Source: an uncultured Dokdonia sp. (GTDB lineage Bacteria > Bacteroidota > Bacteroidia > Flavobacteriales > Flavobacteriaceae). From it: DNA of 64,000 bases. A model generated the notes under the pieces. It saw only the letters and a program-made list of their open reading frames with translations. It searched no databases and was not told where the DNA came from. The position numbers and the translations under genes were made by a program. Every line of letters starts with the position of its first letter. The stretch's first letter is position 1. The stretch spans positions 1 to 64,000 of the forward strand of contig NZ_CANLNH010000003.1 of NCBI RefSeq assembly GCF_947492535.1, read 5' to 3'. Of the stretch, positions 43,830 through 53,547 are shown one piece after another.

Positions 43830-44552
43830 ATGTGGACTGCTTTTTCAAATAAAGACCTCTCTTTGCCATCAGATCAATTACATCTTTGGTCTGTGTGCAA
43901 AAACATGCATGAAGATAGAATATCTACCTATTGGGATATTCTTAACGCTACAGAAAGAGAGAGAGCATTGAAGTTTAGATTTCAAAAAGATCGCTCTTGT
44001 TTTATCATTGCAAGAGGGGTGTTGAGAATGCTATTAGGAAATTATTTAGGAATAGCTCCAGCGCACATTGAGTTTCAGTTTGGTCCTAACGGAAAGCCTT
44101 ATGTGATACATTCTAACGATATAAAGTTTAATATCTCACATTCTGGAGATACTATAATATTAGGATTTATTAAAAAGCATCGTATAGGAGTAGATGTAGA
44201 ATATACCAAGAGAGAAGTAGATGTTAAAAAAATTGCAGAACACTTTTTCTCTGAAGAAGAGGTACGTTCCCTATTTGCACTAGATCAAGACTATCATACC
44301 CAAGCTTTTTATAATTGCTGGACGCGAAAGGAAGCCTTTATAAAAGCAGTAGGAAGCGGACTCGCATTTCCGCTAGATCAATTTGTAGTGAGTTTGGAAT
44401 CTACCAAAGAAGCAACGCTTATAGATACAAAATGGGATAAAGAAGAAAAAGAAAAATGGATGTTACATGCTATTGAACCTAGAAAAGATTATATCGGAGC
44501 TGTTTCTGTAAAAGGAAATGTAGCGGGTATTACCTCATGGAGTTATCAATAG
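43830..44552 (+). CDS. Sfp-type 4'-phosphopantetheinyl transferase
   Basis: A 240-residue enzyme that moves phosphopantetheine from CoA to carrier-protein serines. 'RFQKDRSCFIIARGVLRMLLG', 'FGPNGKPYV', 'KFNISHSGD', 'IGVDVEYTKR' (Mg-binding Asp/Glu) and 'FYNCWTRKEAFIKAVG' are the Sfp/Gsp motifs. It begins 5 bp after the terminal NRPS stop, so it is dedicated to this assembly line. Five carrier domains are in its likely reach: 30586, the PCP of 27398, the tandem pair and the terminal PCP. Confidence 0.95.
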   Translation: MWTAFSNKDLSLPSDQLHLWSVCKNMHEDRISTYWDILNATERERALKFRFQKDRSCFIIARGVLRMLLGNYLGIAPAHIEFQFGPNGKPYVIHSNDIKFNISHSGDTIILGFIKKHRIGVDVEYTKREVDVKKIAEHFFSEEEVRSLFALDQDYHTQAFYNCWTRKEAFIKAVGSGLAFPLDQFVVSLESTKEATLIDTKWDKEEKEKWMLHAIEPRKDYIGAVSVKGNVAGITSWSYQ

Positions 44553-44579
44553 CTAGAAATCCTCTATAAAAAATAGAAA

Positions 44580-45422
44580 ATGAAATTGACAGAAACACAA
44601 ATAAATGACTATCGTGAAAATGGATTTCTCATCGTTGATGGGATATTTACAGAAGCAGAAGTACAAGGCATACGAGATGGAATTCATAAAATAGATGATA
44701 AGCCTATGCCCAACATCATTAGAGAAGAAAATGGTGCGATACGCTCTGTTTTTGCACCGCAAACGATTAGAGAAGAGTTTAACTGGTTATATAAACAAGA
44801 ACGATTAGTAACTCCCACGCAACAGTTACTAAATGATCCTTCTATATATCTCTATCAGTATAAGCTTAATAATAAAAAAGCCTTTGATGGCGGAATCTGG
44901 GAATGGCATCAGGATTATCCGTTCTGGCATATAGATGACGGTGTAAAAGATGCAAACATGCTTTCTGTAATGGTATTGCTACAAGATACTGATCATGCGC
45001 AAGGACCTTTGATGTTTATTCCTAAATCTCATAAAACAGGTATTGCAGATTTTCAGTATAAAGCGCATTTAACAGGAGAGAATGTAGACTTGGAAAACTC
45101 TTTGAATGGGGATTTAAAATTTACCATTAAAAATGAATTAATAAAAAAAATGGTAGATCAAGATGGAATTCAACCAGGTATTGGAAAGATAGGAACTGCT
45201 ATCTTTTTTCACCCTAATGTATATCATGGTTCTAATGCAAATATTTCTCCTTATGATAGAAATACAGCTATTATGACCTACAATGTAACTTCTAATTTAC
45301 CAGAAGATAGAAAAGAAAAAAATAGACCTGATTATATCTGTTTAAGAGATACAACTCCTATTCAACCTGATAATCGATCTATACACGAAATCATTGAAAG
45401 AACACCTGTAAACGTATCTTGA
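44580..45422 (+). CDS. PhyH-family Fe(II)/2-oxoglutarate dioxygenase
   Basis: A 280-residue phytanoyl-CoA dioxygenase-type enzyme. 'YRENGFLIVDGIF' is a family start; 'WEWHQDYPFWH' supplies the HxD iron ligands and 'VYHGSNANISPYDRNTAIMTYNV' the distal His and 2-oxoglutarate-binding Arg. Members hydroxylate amino acids or carrier-bound intermediates in peptide pathways. Placed directly after the PPTase gene, it probably hydroxylates a residue of the NRPS product, for example a beta position, but the substrate is not visible. Confidence 0.88.
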   Translation: MKLTETQINDYRENGFLIVDGIFTEAEVQGIRDGIHKIDDKPMPNIIREENGAIRSVFAPQTIREEFNWLYKQERLVTPTQQLLNDPSIYLYQYKLNNKKAFDGGIWEWHQDYPFWHIDDGVKDANMLSVMVLLQDTDHAQGPLMFIPKSHKTGIADFQYKAHLTGENVDLENSLNGDLKFTIKNELIKKMVDQDGIQPGIGKIGTAIFFHPNVYHGSNANISPYDRNTAIMTYNVTSNLPEDRKEKNRPDYICLRDTTPIQPDNRSIHEIIERTPVNVS

Positions 45423-45448
45423 AAATAATATAAAACCAACCAATTATT

Positions 45449-47002
45449 TTGAGTCAATTAAAAAAAGCAGCCTTACTTTCTTATATCAATCTTGGGATTT
45501 CCAATATTGTTGGGATTGTGATGACTCCTTTTATCGTAAGAATGCTTGGAGATTCAGAATATGGATTGTTTGCACTTATTGGAGCATTTGTTGGGTACTT
45601 ATCTATATTAGATTTAGGTTTAACCAATGCTGTTGTGCGATTTGTTGCTCAATATAGAGCGCAACAAGATGATAAAGGACAAGAAAACTTCTTAGCCGTA
45701 AGTCTTATTATCTATTCTGCTATAAGTAGTGTTGTTGTCATTTTAGGAATAGTAATGTACCTTAATGTTGATGCTTTATTTGGCGATACCTTAACGCTAG
45801 ATCAAATGAGCAAAGCAAAGATTATGTTATTGATTTTTATCTTTAATATAGCGATTGCATTGCCAGGAGGTGCTTTTACAGGAATCTGTAATGGATATGA
45901 ACACTTTGTTTTCCCACGAGTATTAACTATTTGTAAATATGTAATCAGGGCATTGCTGATAGTTGTCATTCTGTACAGAGGTGCAGATGCATTGGGATTA
46001 GTGATTTTAGATAGCATATTAAATGTAGCATTTATAGTGGCGACCGTCTATTATGTATTTACAAAACTTAAGGTAAGGATCAAGTTACACAGTTTTAATA
46101 CTAAATTTTTAAAAGAAATCTTCAGTTACTCCATTTGGATTTTTGTATTTGGGATGGTATACCAGTTTCAATGGCGGACAGGTCAAGTGATCCTTGGAGC
46201 AACGACAAGTACTGTTGTTGTCGCGATTTATGCAGTTGGAGTTACACTTGGGTTATATTTTCTAACATTTGGTAATGTCATTAATGGACTTGTGTTGCCT
46301 AAAGCAGTGCAATCTATTTATAAAAATAACAGTACAGCACTTCTTACGGCAGAGATGATACGCATTTCAAGAATTACTATGATCATACTCTTTTATATAC
46401 TGGGAGGTTTCTTAATCTTGGGACAAGAGTTTGTTATTTTATGGGTAGGAGAGACGTATAAAGATGCGTGGCTTGTTGCATTACTTATTATGATAGCTTA
46501 TGTAATGCCTATATCACAAGGATATGCTCACGCTATTTTAGAGGCTAAAAAACTTATGCGATTTAAGTCGTTATCGTCTTTAATATTGACCATTATTGGG
46601 ATCATAGTAGGAGGTTATTTATCTACATTATATGGACTCAAAGGAATTATTTATGGAATTTTTGGAGCACTTATCATACTTCAAGTCATGGTGTTGTGCT
46701 ATTACCAATTTAAGTTAGGGTTGGATATGAAACAATACTTTACAAAGGCCTTGTTTCCATACCTACTTTTATTCATTCCTGTGTGTTTGATCTCATATTA
46801 TATATTTCAACCTTTGGAAATAGGATGGGGGTTCTTTATCCTAAAAGGAATCTTATATACCCTATTCTTTGTGATTGGAGTGTATATGCTCCTAAGTAAA
46901 ACAGAGCGCACATTTCTAATGGGAATTTTTCTGGGTACGCTTTCGCGAAAGCGTATAAAGTCTATTCCTACTATAAAAAAAACGTCTAGCCATGAGAATT
47001 AA
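45449..47002 (+). CDS. Polysaccharide flippase, Wzx/MATE-like
   Basis: A 517-residue membrane protein from a TTG start (MSQLKKAALLSYINLGISN). It has about 12-14 hydrophobic helices and the polysaccharide-synthesis transporter signature near the N-terminus ('VMTPFIVRMLGDSEYGLFALIGAF'). Wzx proteins flip lipid-linked sugar repeat units across the inner membrane. It is the first polysaccharide gene after the NRPS block, 26 bp behind the dioxygenase. It could also export the NRPS product, but its neighbours favour a glycan. A 20-bp perfect palindrome lies near the C-terminus (LSRKR). Confidence 0.88.
   Translation: MSQLKKAALLSYINLGISNIVGIVMTPFIVRMLGDSEYGLFALIGAFVGYLSILDLGLTNAVVRFVAQYRAQQDDKGQENFLAVSLIIYSAISSVVVILGIVMYLNVDALFGDTLTLDQMSKAKIMLLIFIFNIAIALPGGAFTGICNGYEHFVFPRVLTICKYVIRALLIVVILYRGADALGLVILDSILNVAFIVATVYYVFTKLKVRIKLHSFNTKFLKEIFSYSIWIFVFGMVYQFQWRTGQVILGATTSTVVVAIYAVGVTLGLYFLTFGNVINGLVLPKAVQSIYKNNSTALLTAEMIRISRITMIILFYILGGFLILGQEFVILWVGETYKDAWLVALLIMIAYVMPISQGYAHAILEAKKLMRFKSLSSLILTIIGIIVGGYLSTLYGLKGIIYGIFGALIILQVMVLCYYQFKLGLDMKQYFTKALFPYLLLFIPVCLISYYIFQPLEIGWGFFILKGILYTLFFVIGVYMLLSKTERTFLMGIFLGTLSRKRIKSIPTIKKTSSHEN
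46936..46955. repeat. Perfect 20-bp palindrome inside the flippase gene
   Basis: TACGCTTTCGCGAAAGCGTA, read as Gly-Thr-Leu-Ser-Arg-Lys-Arg in the cytoplasmic tail. Confidence 0.9.
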
Positions 47003-47993
47003 AGAACTGGATGCTTTTAGAGGATTAGCGGCATTAGGTGTTGTATTGTATCATTATACAACGATCTACAGTAAAGATTTTGGTATAGAGTCATCTATAT
47101 ATTTTCCTCATGGATGGTTAGGGGTTCCTTTCTTTTTTATTTTAAGTGGTTTTGTTATTACCCTTACTATAGAGCGATGCACAAGTGGATGGCAGTTTTT
47201 GAAGAAACGTTTTGTACGTCTGTATCCTACGTTTTGGATCTGTATTGTAATAACTCTAGGAATTACTTGGATTACAAAATCTCAGTCTATAGATCCAATG
47301 TTTGATAGGCATATAATTGATATCATACTCAACTTTACAATGTTTCATGAATTACTCAAATTTCATCATGTAGATGGTGCTTATTGGTCTTTATTACCCG
47401 AATTGCTTTTTTATTTATTAATGGCATTCTTGTTTATAATTAAGAAAGTGGATAAGGTATTATGGTATAATGGAGCATTACTAGTTATTTGTTTACTTCA
47501 CTACTTTTTTCCAATTCCTATCATAAGTAGATTACTGGATCTTAATTATGTATTATTGTTTATGATTGGTATTTGCTTTTACAAAATGTATACCTCTAAA
47601 AAGAAACCACCCTTGTATTTACATGGACTTGTTATAGCAAATCTTTCTTTGGCAATTGCGTTGTATAGTGTAGTGCGACCTCATTTAGAGCTTACAATTT
47701 TACTGATAGCATTTCCTATTATCGTCTTGTTTTTCTACGTTTTTGTGTATTTAAAATTTGAATTATTTGGAAGAAGTAAATTCCTGTTATTTCTTGGATT
47801 TATATCGTACCCATTATACTTAGTACATCAACTTGTTGGCTATATTTTGATGCTATATTTTGATGCATATATGCCTAGGTCTATAAGTATTTTGCTTACT
47901 ACATCTATTGCTATTTTGATAGCGACAGTTATTACCTATTATTTAGAACCGCCTTTAAAAAGTCTTATTAAAAAAATCCTCTTTAAGAGATAA
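46992..47993 (+). CDS. Acyltransferase-3 family membrane protein (first)
   Basis: A 333-residue membrane acyltransferase overlapping the flippase gene by 11 bp. 'ELDAFRGLAALGVVLYHY' carries the Arg and catalytic-type His of the family, and 'WLGVPFFFILSGFVI' follows; 'FVRLYPTFWICIVITL' is typical. Ten or so helices are visible. Family members O-acetylate or succinylate sugars, often in exopolysaccharides. The acceptor here is presumably a lipid-linked repeat unit or glycan of this locus. Confidence 0.9.
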   Translation: MRIKELDAFRGLAALGVVLYHYTTIYSKDFGIESSIYFPHGWLGVPFFFILSGFVITLTIERCTSGWQFLKKRFVRLYPTFWICIVITLGITWITKSQSIDPMFDRHIIDIILNFTMFHELLKFHHVDGAYWSLLPELLFYLLMAFLFIIKKVDKVLWYNGALLVICLLHYFFPIPIISRLLDLNYVLLFMIGICFYKMYTSKKKPPLYLHGLVIANLSLAIALYSVVRPHLELTILLIAFPIIVLFFYVFVYLKFELFGRSKFLLFLGFISYPLYLVHQLVGYILMLYFDAYMPRSISILLTTSIAILIATVITYYLEPPLKSLIKKILFKR

Positions 47994-47994
47994 C

Positions 47995-49059
47995 ATGCTA
48001 AAACCTTTAACATCGCTTCGTTTTGTATTTGCTTACATGGTTTTTTCTGGCCATTTAGGAGGACTATTTCTTTCTTATAACGAAGGGTTTTTAACAGACA
48101 CCTTTGCGAGTTACTTATCTATGAGCGAAGGATATTTAGGGGTGAGCTTTTTCTTTATCCTAAGCGGGTTTATTCTATCTTATAAATACAAAGAAGCATT
48201 TCTAGAAAAAAGTATAAAATTTAAGGATTTCATATTGGCAAGGGTTTTTAGAATATATCCATTACATCTATTCACCTTTGGGATTGCATTTTTTCTTTCG
48301 TATTATGGTAGGTTAGGAGATTTGACATTTTGGTTAAAGTCATTATCTAATACTCTTTTAGTACAAAGCTTTATTCCTGTAAAGGAGTATTTCTTTTCTT
48401 TTAATGGGGTTTCTTGGAGTATTTCTAATGAAATGTTTTTCTATACCCTTTTCCCTGTATTACTTCTTACCGTTGCTGTATTGAGGAAATACATCGTTTT
48501 TATTCTATTATTACCCGTCGTTATTATAGCGATACAACCTACTACAGATACACATCATTGGGTGTATTATATCAATCCATTTTTTAGAGTATTTGATTTT
48601 ATTTTGGGAATTTTACTATACGATTTTTATCTGCGATATAAGGAGAATGCATGGGTGAAGCATAATGCAACATTACTTGAGAGTTTTGCGATTGTTTTTT
48701 TCTTAGCTTGTTACTTTTTCCGTTCAGGAATTTCTCAAGATTTTAGGTGGTCTATTTATTATTGGATTCCTATGACGTTCTTAATTTTTATATTTTCAAT
48801 CCAACGCGGGTATATCTCTCATATTTTATCGAAAAGAGTACTTATTTGGTTAGGAGAAATAAGTTTTGCTTTTTATATGATACATCAGTTAGTGATCCAA
48901 GTATTATGGATTATTAACTATAAGTTTCGTCTTTTTGAAAATGGATATGTACTCATTGCTATAGCATTGATAATTTCAATTTTAGGCAGCGGACTCCTAT
49001 ATCGTTATTTTGAAAAACCGCTCAATATTTATTTACGTAAAAAATACATTCATAAGTGA
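47995..49059 (+). CDS. Acyltransferase-3 family membrane protein (second)
   Basis: A 354-residue acyltransferase next to the first, starting one base after its stop. 'LTSLRFVFAYMVFSGHLGG' has the family Arg and His; 'YLGVSFFFILSGFILSYKYK' and 'RVFRIYPLHLFTFG' are matching motifs. It is clearly different in sequence from its neighbour, so it is not a recent duplicate and may act on another hydroxyl or sugar. Its stop overlaps the GTG of the following glycosyltransferase. Confidence 0.9.
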   Translation: MLKPLTSLRFVFAYMVFSGHLGGLFLSYNEGFLTDTFASYLSMSEGYLGVSFFFILSGFILSYKYKEAFLEKSIKFKDFILARVFRIYPLHLFTFGIAFFLSYYGRLGDLTFWLKSLSNTLLVQSFIPVKEYFFSFNGVSWSISNEMFFYTLFPVLLLTVAVLRKYIVFILLLPVVIIAIQPTTDTHHWVYYINPFFRVFDFILGILLYDFYLRYKENAWVKHNATLLESFAIVFFLACYFFRSGISQDFRWSIYYWIPMTFLIFIFSIQRGYISHILSKRVLIWLGEISFAFYMIHQLVIQVLWIINYKFRLFENGYVLIAIALIISILGSGLLYRYFEKPLNIYLRKKYIHK

Positions 49060-50207
49060 ATCATATCGCCTACATAACGTCAGAATACCCACATCCTGAT
49101 ACACCACCAGCAGGAGGGATAGGATCATTTATAAAAATGATGGCTACCTCATTGGTGAAAAATGAATATCAGGTTACTATTTTTTTATGTTTGTCTTCAC
49201 GAGATAAGATATGGTTTGATGAAGCCATACGTATTGTAGAAATTAAAGGAGTATCTCCTTCACGATTTTCAGCAATAAAGGATCGTTTTAGAATACGTAG
49301 TCGCGTCAAAAAACATATCAAAGCAGACCAGATAGACCTTATTGAAGCTCCTGATTGGGAAGGTTTACATGCCTTTTTTAATTTCAAAATTCCGGTAGTA
49401 ACAAGAATCCATGGTTCTATTACATACTTTAACCATCTTCAAGGAATATCAAAACCTAGATTACTATATTACTTAGAGAAAATGGCTATAAATAAGTCTA
49501 AAAAAGTAATTGCGGTGAGTGAGTTTTCTGGAAAAATTACTGAAAGTGTATTTGAGTTTCCGTGTCTTAATTTTGAAGTTGTATATAATGGAATCGATAC
49601 AGATGCTTTTGGTACGTTATTGGCAAATACTTCAGAGAATCAAAACATTCTCTATTTTGGCACTTTAGTTCGTAAAAAAGGAATGATGGCATTAGCACAT
49701 ATCTTTAATATACTTCATACCATAAACCCCAAAGCAACCTTAACGCTAGTAGGGAAAGATGCGGTAGACTTTATAGAAAAGAAATCTACTTGGGAAGTGA
49801 TGCAAACTATTTTAACTCCATCTGCGTTATGTAATGTTCATTATAAAGGAGTTGTTCCTTATGAAGAGATGTCTCAAATGATTTCTCAATCGGCTATTTG
49901 TGTATTTCCAAGTTTTGCAGAAGCATTTCCTATTTCCTGGTTAGAAGCTATGGCGATGGAAAAACCCATTGTAGCATCCTCTATAGGATGGGCAAACGAG
50001 TCTATAGAAGATACAAAATCTGGGTTATTAGAATATCCAGATAAATACCAAGCCTTTGCTCAAAAAATAAATAGATTACTCACAGATACCTCTTATGCAT
50101 TGCGATTGGGCAAAAATGCAAAACAACGTGTGATAGATTTCTTTGATCAGAAAAAGCTGGTTGTACAGAATATAGATGTATACAAAAATGTAATAGGGCA
50201 TGAATAA
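49056..50207 (+). CDS. Family 4 glycosyltransferase
   Basis: A 383-residue GT-B enzyme from a GTG start that overlaps the previous stop (GTGA). 'TSEYPHPDTPPAGGIGSFIKMMA' is the acceptor-side loop; 'FGTLVRKKGMMALAHIF' and 'FPSFAEAFPISWLEAMAMEKPIVASSIG' form the donor-binding domain with the EAFPISWLE version of the EX7E motif. It adds a sugar to the repeat unit at the cytoplasmic face. Sugar unknown. Confidence 0.92.
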   Translation: MNHIAYITSEYPHPDTPPAGGIGSFIKMMATSLVKNEYQVTIFLCLSSRDKIWFDEAIRIVEIKGVSPSRFSAIKDRFRIRSRVKKHIKADQIDLIEAPDWEGLHAFFNFKIPVVTRIHGSITYFNHLQGISKPRLLYYLEKMAINKSKKVIAVSEFSGKITESVFEFPCLNFEVVYNGIDTDAFGTLLANTSENQNILYFGTLVRKKGMMALAHIFNILHTINPKATLTLVGKDAVDFIEKKSTWEVMQTILTPSALCNVHYKGVVPYEEMSQMISQSAICVFPSFAEAFPISWLEAMAMEKPIVASSIGWANESIEDTKSGLLEYPDKYQAFAQKINRLLTDTSYALRLGKNAKQRVIDFFDQKKLVVQNIDVYKNVIGHE

Positions 50208-51540
50208 GAAAGTACTAGTCATCACACCATTCTTTGCTCCAGAAACACATGCTGCTGTTTTTAGAGCACATAAACTCGTGAAGTACCTAAAACGCATGGG
50301 ATGGCAACCATATGTTATTACAGTAGCGACTAATTATGAGTATAATGAAGACCCGTCTTTATTAGAAGAATTGAAAGACATTCCTATTTACAGAACAAAA
50401 TATATAGAACCTAGTATACGTGGTGTGAAAATGGCTTTAGGAGGCGCAGATAGAACTTATAAAACATTAAAAGAACAAGGCATATTTGATCAACCTAACG
50501 ATATAACGAATAGCAATACTACTGCTGTATCAAAACCAACGCTTACCTCTAAACTTTATCACTATATTCTTAATAGATATCTAAAAAATCCTGATCGATT
50601 TTGGACATGGAAAAGAGGTGCTATTACCCTCGCTAAAAAATTAATAAGAGAAGAAGATATAGGTACGGTATTTACAACCACACTCCCGTTTACAGCAAAT
50701 GAGATAGGAATTGAATTAAAAAAGACAATGCCTATCCAGTGGGTAGCAGATTTTAGAGATCCTATTACGTATGGAAAGAGATTTCATTCATCTATTCCTA
50801 AGGTCTATGCAAAACAAAAACGTATTCAAGATCTAACATTTCAATATGCAGATAAGATAGTAGGTACTTCATCATCTTATGGAATGATATTTCATGACCA
50901 ATACGCAGGCGAATATGATGAAAAATTTGAGTTCATTCCTACGGGAATTGATGATGATTATATTCCAACACCACAAATAGAAAAAGCAAATACCTTAGTA
51001 TTTGTAGGAGAGTACTTAAAAGAATACAAAGATTCCTTTTTTAAGATTTATAAACAAGCAATAAAAGATCTCCCAATTACGCAAATTCCTCAAATACAAA
51101 TTATAGGTAATAAAGAGATCAATGAACGTGTTGGATTGCCTTATGTAGAAGCATTAGAACTTTCAGATTATGTTACTTTTTATGATCATATGCCGCAATC
51201 ACAATTGTATACTATGATAGAAAAAGCGGCATATGTTTTATTGATTAATGGCGATAAGGCCTATTGGTGGTGTGTATTTGCAAAGCTTATAGACTATATA
51301 GCTCTTCAAAAACAAGTGTTGGCATTTGTACCAGAAATTAGTGAGGCGAAGAAAGAGCTTATGAAAGCAAATACAGCTACGTTTTTGAAATTTAATGAAG
51401 AAGATAGTGTTGAGAAGTTAAGAGCTATTTTTAAAAATCCACAAACCATTCAAAAACCAAATACCGCCTACTGCAAACGTTATTTAGCTTCCTCTCAGGT
51501 ACAAGCTTTTATCAACATATTTGAAGCATTACACTCATGA
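50200..51540 (+). CDS. GT4-like glycosyltransferase
   Basis: A 446-residue protein overlapping the previous gene by 8 bp. 'VLVITPFFAPETHAAVFRAHKLVKYLKRMGW' is a GT4-like N-terminus and 'QWVADFRDPITYG' and 'KIVGTSSSYGMIF' match the same class. The C-terminal donor domain ('YVLLINGDKAYWWCVFAKLIDYIALQKQVLAF') is divergent: the classical EX7E is replaced by a 'KLIDYIA' variant seen in this subgroup. Its activity as a sugar transferase is likely but the donor is unclear. Confidence 0.8.
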   Translation: MNKKVLVITPFFAPETHAAVFRAHKLVKYLKRMGWQPYVITVATNYEYNEDPSLLEELKDIPIYRTKYIEPSIRGVKMALGGADRTYKTLKEQGIFDQPNDITNSNTTAVSKPTLTSKLYHYILNRYLKNPDRFWTWKRGAITLAKKLIREEDIGTVFTTTLPFTANEIGIELKKTMPIQWVADFRDPITYGKRFHSSIPKVYAKQKRIQDLTFQYADKIVGTSSSYGMIFHDQYAGEYDEKFEFIPTGIDDDYIPTPQIEKANTLVFVGEYLKEYKDSFFKIYKQAIKDLPITQIPQIQIIGNKEINERVGLPYVEALELSDYVTFYDHMPQSQLYTMIEKAAYVLLINGDKAYWWCVFAKLIDYIALQKQVLAFVPEISEAKKELMKANTATFLKFNEEDSVEKLRAIFKNPQTIQKPNTAYCKRYLASSQVQAFINIFEALHS

Positions 51541-52418
51541 AAGGATTTTCTATAATCATACCAACCCTGAATAGAACAGCTTTTCTGTTAGATACTTTAA
51601 AAGATCTTGTGGTGCAGCATTTTGAGCACCCTTTTGAGATTGTTATTGTAGATCAGTCAGAAGAAAAAGATCAAGAGGTGCTCACCTATATCAATGATTT
51701 TGATTTTATTAAATACCATCATATCACAAGCTTTAAAGGACTTCCAGAAGCTAGGAACTATGGTGCTACTATGGCTATGTATGAGTATCTTTTATATCTT
51801 GATGATGATATCAGGTGCGGCTCTGATTTATTGACGCAGCACTTTATTTTTTTAGATGCTAAAGAAATTAGTATGGTTGCAGGCGGAATCACAGAAAAAT
51901 TTAAAACAAATACAGAAAGTGAGATAGGGAAATTTGTGTCTCTGACTGCAAATCCCCTACGAGGCTTTCATCTGGAAGGACAAAAAGAAGTAGACCACGC
52001 AGGGGGAGGAAATTTCTCTGTAAAGAAAAGTATCTATACGCAAGTCGGTGGTATTGATGAGCAACTCACCAAAGGAGCAGCCCTTTATGAAGAGACAGAT
52101 TTCTGTTTGCGTTTAAAAAAAGCAGGTCATACCATTTTTTATAATCATAAAGCGCATATGACACATCTAGCTGCTGAAACTGGGGGTTGCAGAGTATTAG
52201 ATATTCGTAAATATATATATTCGCTTTCGCGAAATCGTACTATTGTTATTCATAGGCATTTACCGTGGCATCATAAAATAACAGCAGGTTTATATCTCAT
52301 AAAACTGATCGTTTCCTACACAATCGCATATAAAGACCTTAGTATTTTTAAAAGTTATTATAATGGCAAGAAAGAAGGAAAGGAAGTTGCTAAACAACCT
52401 TCATTAAGAACCGTATAA
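51537..52418 (+). CDS. Family 2 glycosyltransferase
   Basis: A 293-residue GT-A enzyme; its ATGA start overlaps the previous stop. 'FSIIIPTLNRTAFL', 'IVDQSEEKDQEV', 'GLPEARNYGA' and 'LLYLDDDI' (metal-binding DDD) are GT2 motifs, and 'YEETDFCLRLKKAG' carries the acidic catalytic motif. A palindrome variant at 52222-52239 encodes SLSRNRT near the C-terminal membrane-associated part. Confidence 0.92.
   Translation: MKGFSIIIPTLNRTAFLLDTLKDLVVQHFEHPFEIVIVDQSEEKDQEVLTYINDFDFIKYHHITSFKGLPEARNYGATMAMYEYLLYLDDDIRCGSDLLTQHFIFLDAKEISMVAGGITEKFKTNTESEIGKFVSLTANPLRGFHLEGQKEVDHAGGGNFSVKKSIYTQVGGIDEQLTKGAALYEETDFCLRLKKAGHTIFYNHKAHMTHLAAETGGCRVLDIRKYIYSLSRNRTIVIHRHLPWHHKITAGLYLIKLIVSYTIAYKDLSIFKSYYNGKKEGKEVAKQPSLRTV
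52222..52239. repeat. Variant palindromic repeat inside a GT2 gene
   Basis: CGCTTTCGCGAAATCGTA shares the GAAATCG right side with the compound copies at 61491 and 17819 (reverse), which differs from the simple symmetric form. Confidence 0.75.
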
Positions 52419-52425
52419 AGGTATC

Positions 52426-53547
52426 ATGGACAAAAGAAACCTATTAATTCTATCATACGATTATCCTCCATCTACTGGGGGTATTGCTCGTTTATGTCAT
52501 GAGATTACTATAGGGATGTCTTCTTTTTATGATACGATAACAATATTAACAGTAGATATACCGGTTACTGCAACACCTTATAGTACAACTCAAGTAGAAA
52601 TCATACGCTTGCCTCCTAAACGTATACAATGCGAATTAGCAACCATACGCACTATACGTAAGATTAAAAACAAGCAATCCTATGATGTTATATGTGGTAT
52701 TTGGCATCCAGAAGCATTGCTTGCTTTTTTGGGAGGAATGCGGAATATATACATATTAGGACATGGCGCTGAATTTTTAGCAGGAAATGCTACGATTAGA
52801 AAACGATTCTGGTTGCCGATATATGCAAAATGGGTCTTAGGAAAAGCCAAAAAAATCATTACGAATAGTCATTATACAAAAGGATTGGTAACATATATTC
52901 GACCTAATGCTCGTGTCGAAGCATTACCTCTTGCAGTAAACCATACATTTTTTACACCTCAGGAATCTAAGCAAAAAACTGATGATGATGTTATACGTTT
53001 TGTAACAGTATCTCGGGTTTTAAAATTTAAAGGCCATGGTTTTATTTTAAAAACATTTGAAGCCCTTCCTGAAAAAGTACAATCTAAAATAGAATGGCAT
53101 ATAGCAGGCACAGGTCCTTATCTAAATGAGCTTAAAAGAATGATAGATGCTTCTCCTATAAAACCTCAAATTCATCTTCATGGATTTATTCCAGATGCAG
53201 AACTTCCTAACTTTTATAATACAAAAGATGTATTTATACTAGCGACAAGAGAAGAAGAAACATCCAATCAAGTAGAAGGGTTTGGATTAGTATTTCTAGA
53301 GGCACAATCTTGCGGGATTCCAGCTATAGGAACAAACACAGGTGGAATTTCTGATGCGATAGATGCTGGAAATGGAGGGTGGTTATTTGAACAAGACAAT
53401 CGGGAGGCATTACAGGATATACTCACATCCATTATAGATACTCCAGAGCTTATAGATAAACAAGCTATAAAAGCAAGAGAGCGCGTACTTCAAAAAAGTA
53501 CGTGGGAACTTTATGCTAAACAATTACATAAAATTCTTTCGGAGTGA
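52426..53547 (+). CDS. Family 4 glycosyltransferase
   Basis: A 373-residue GT-B transferase. 'LILSYDYPPSTGGIARLCHEI' is the N-terminal glycine-rich loop; 'VSRVLKFKGHGFILKTFEAL', 'WHIAGTGPYLNEL' and 'EGFGLVFLEAQSCGIPAIGTNTGGI' give the donor site with a classical EX7E (Glu of EGFG and FLE). It is 7 bp from its neighbour upstream and its stop overlaps the EpsG gene start. It transfers a nucleotide-activated sugar to the growing repeat unit. Confidence 0.93.
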   Translation: MDKRNLLILSYDYPPSTGGIARLCHEITIGMSSFYDTITILTVDIPVTATPYSTTQVEIIRLPPKRIQCELATIRTIRKIKNKQSYDVICGIWHPEALLAFLGGMRNIYILGHGAEFLAGNATIRKRFWLPIYAKWVLGKAKKIITNSHYTKGLVTYIRPNARVEALPLAVNHTFFTPQESKQKTDDDVIRFVTVSRVLKFKGHGFILKTFEALPEKVQSKIEWHIAGTGPYLNELKRMIDASPIKPQIHLHGFIPDAELPNFYNTKDVFILATREEETSNQVEGFGLVFLEAQSCGIPAIGTNTGGISDAIDAGNGGWLFEQDNREALQDILTSIIDTPELIDKQAIKARERVLQKSTWELYAKQLHKILSE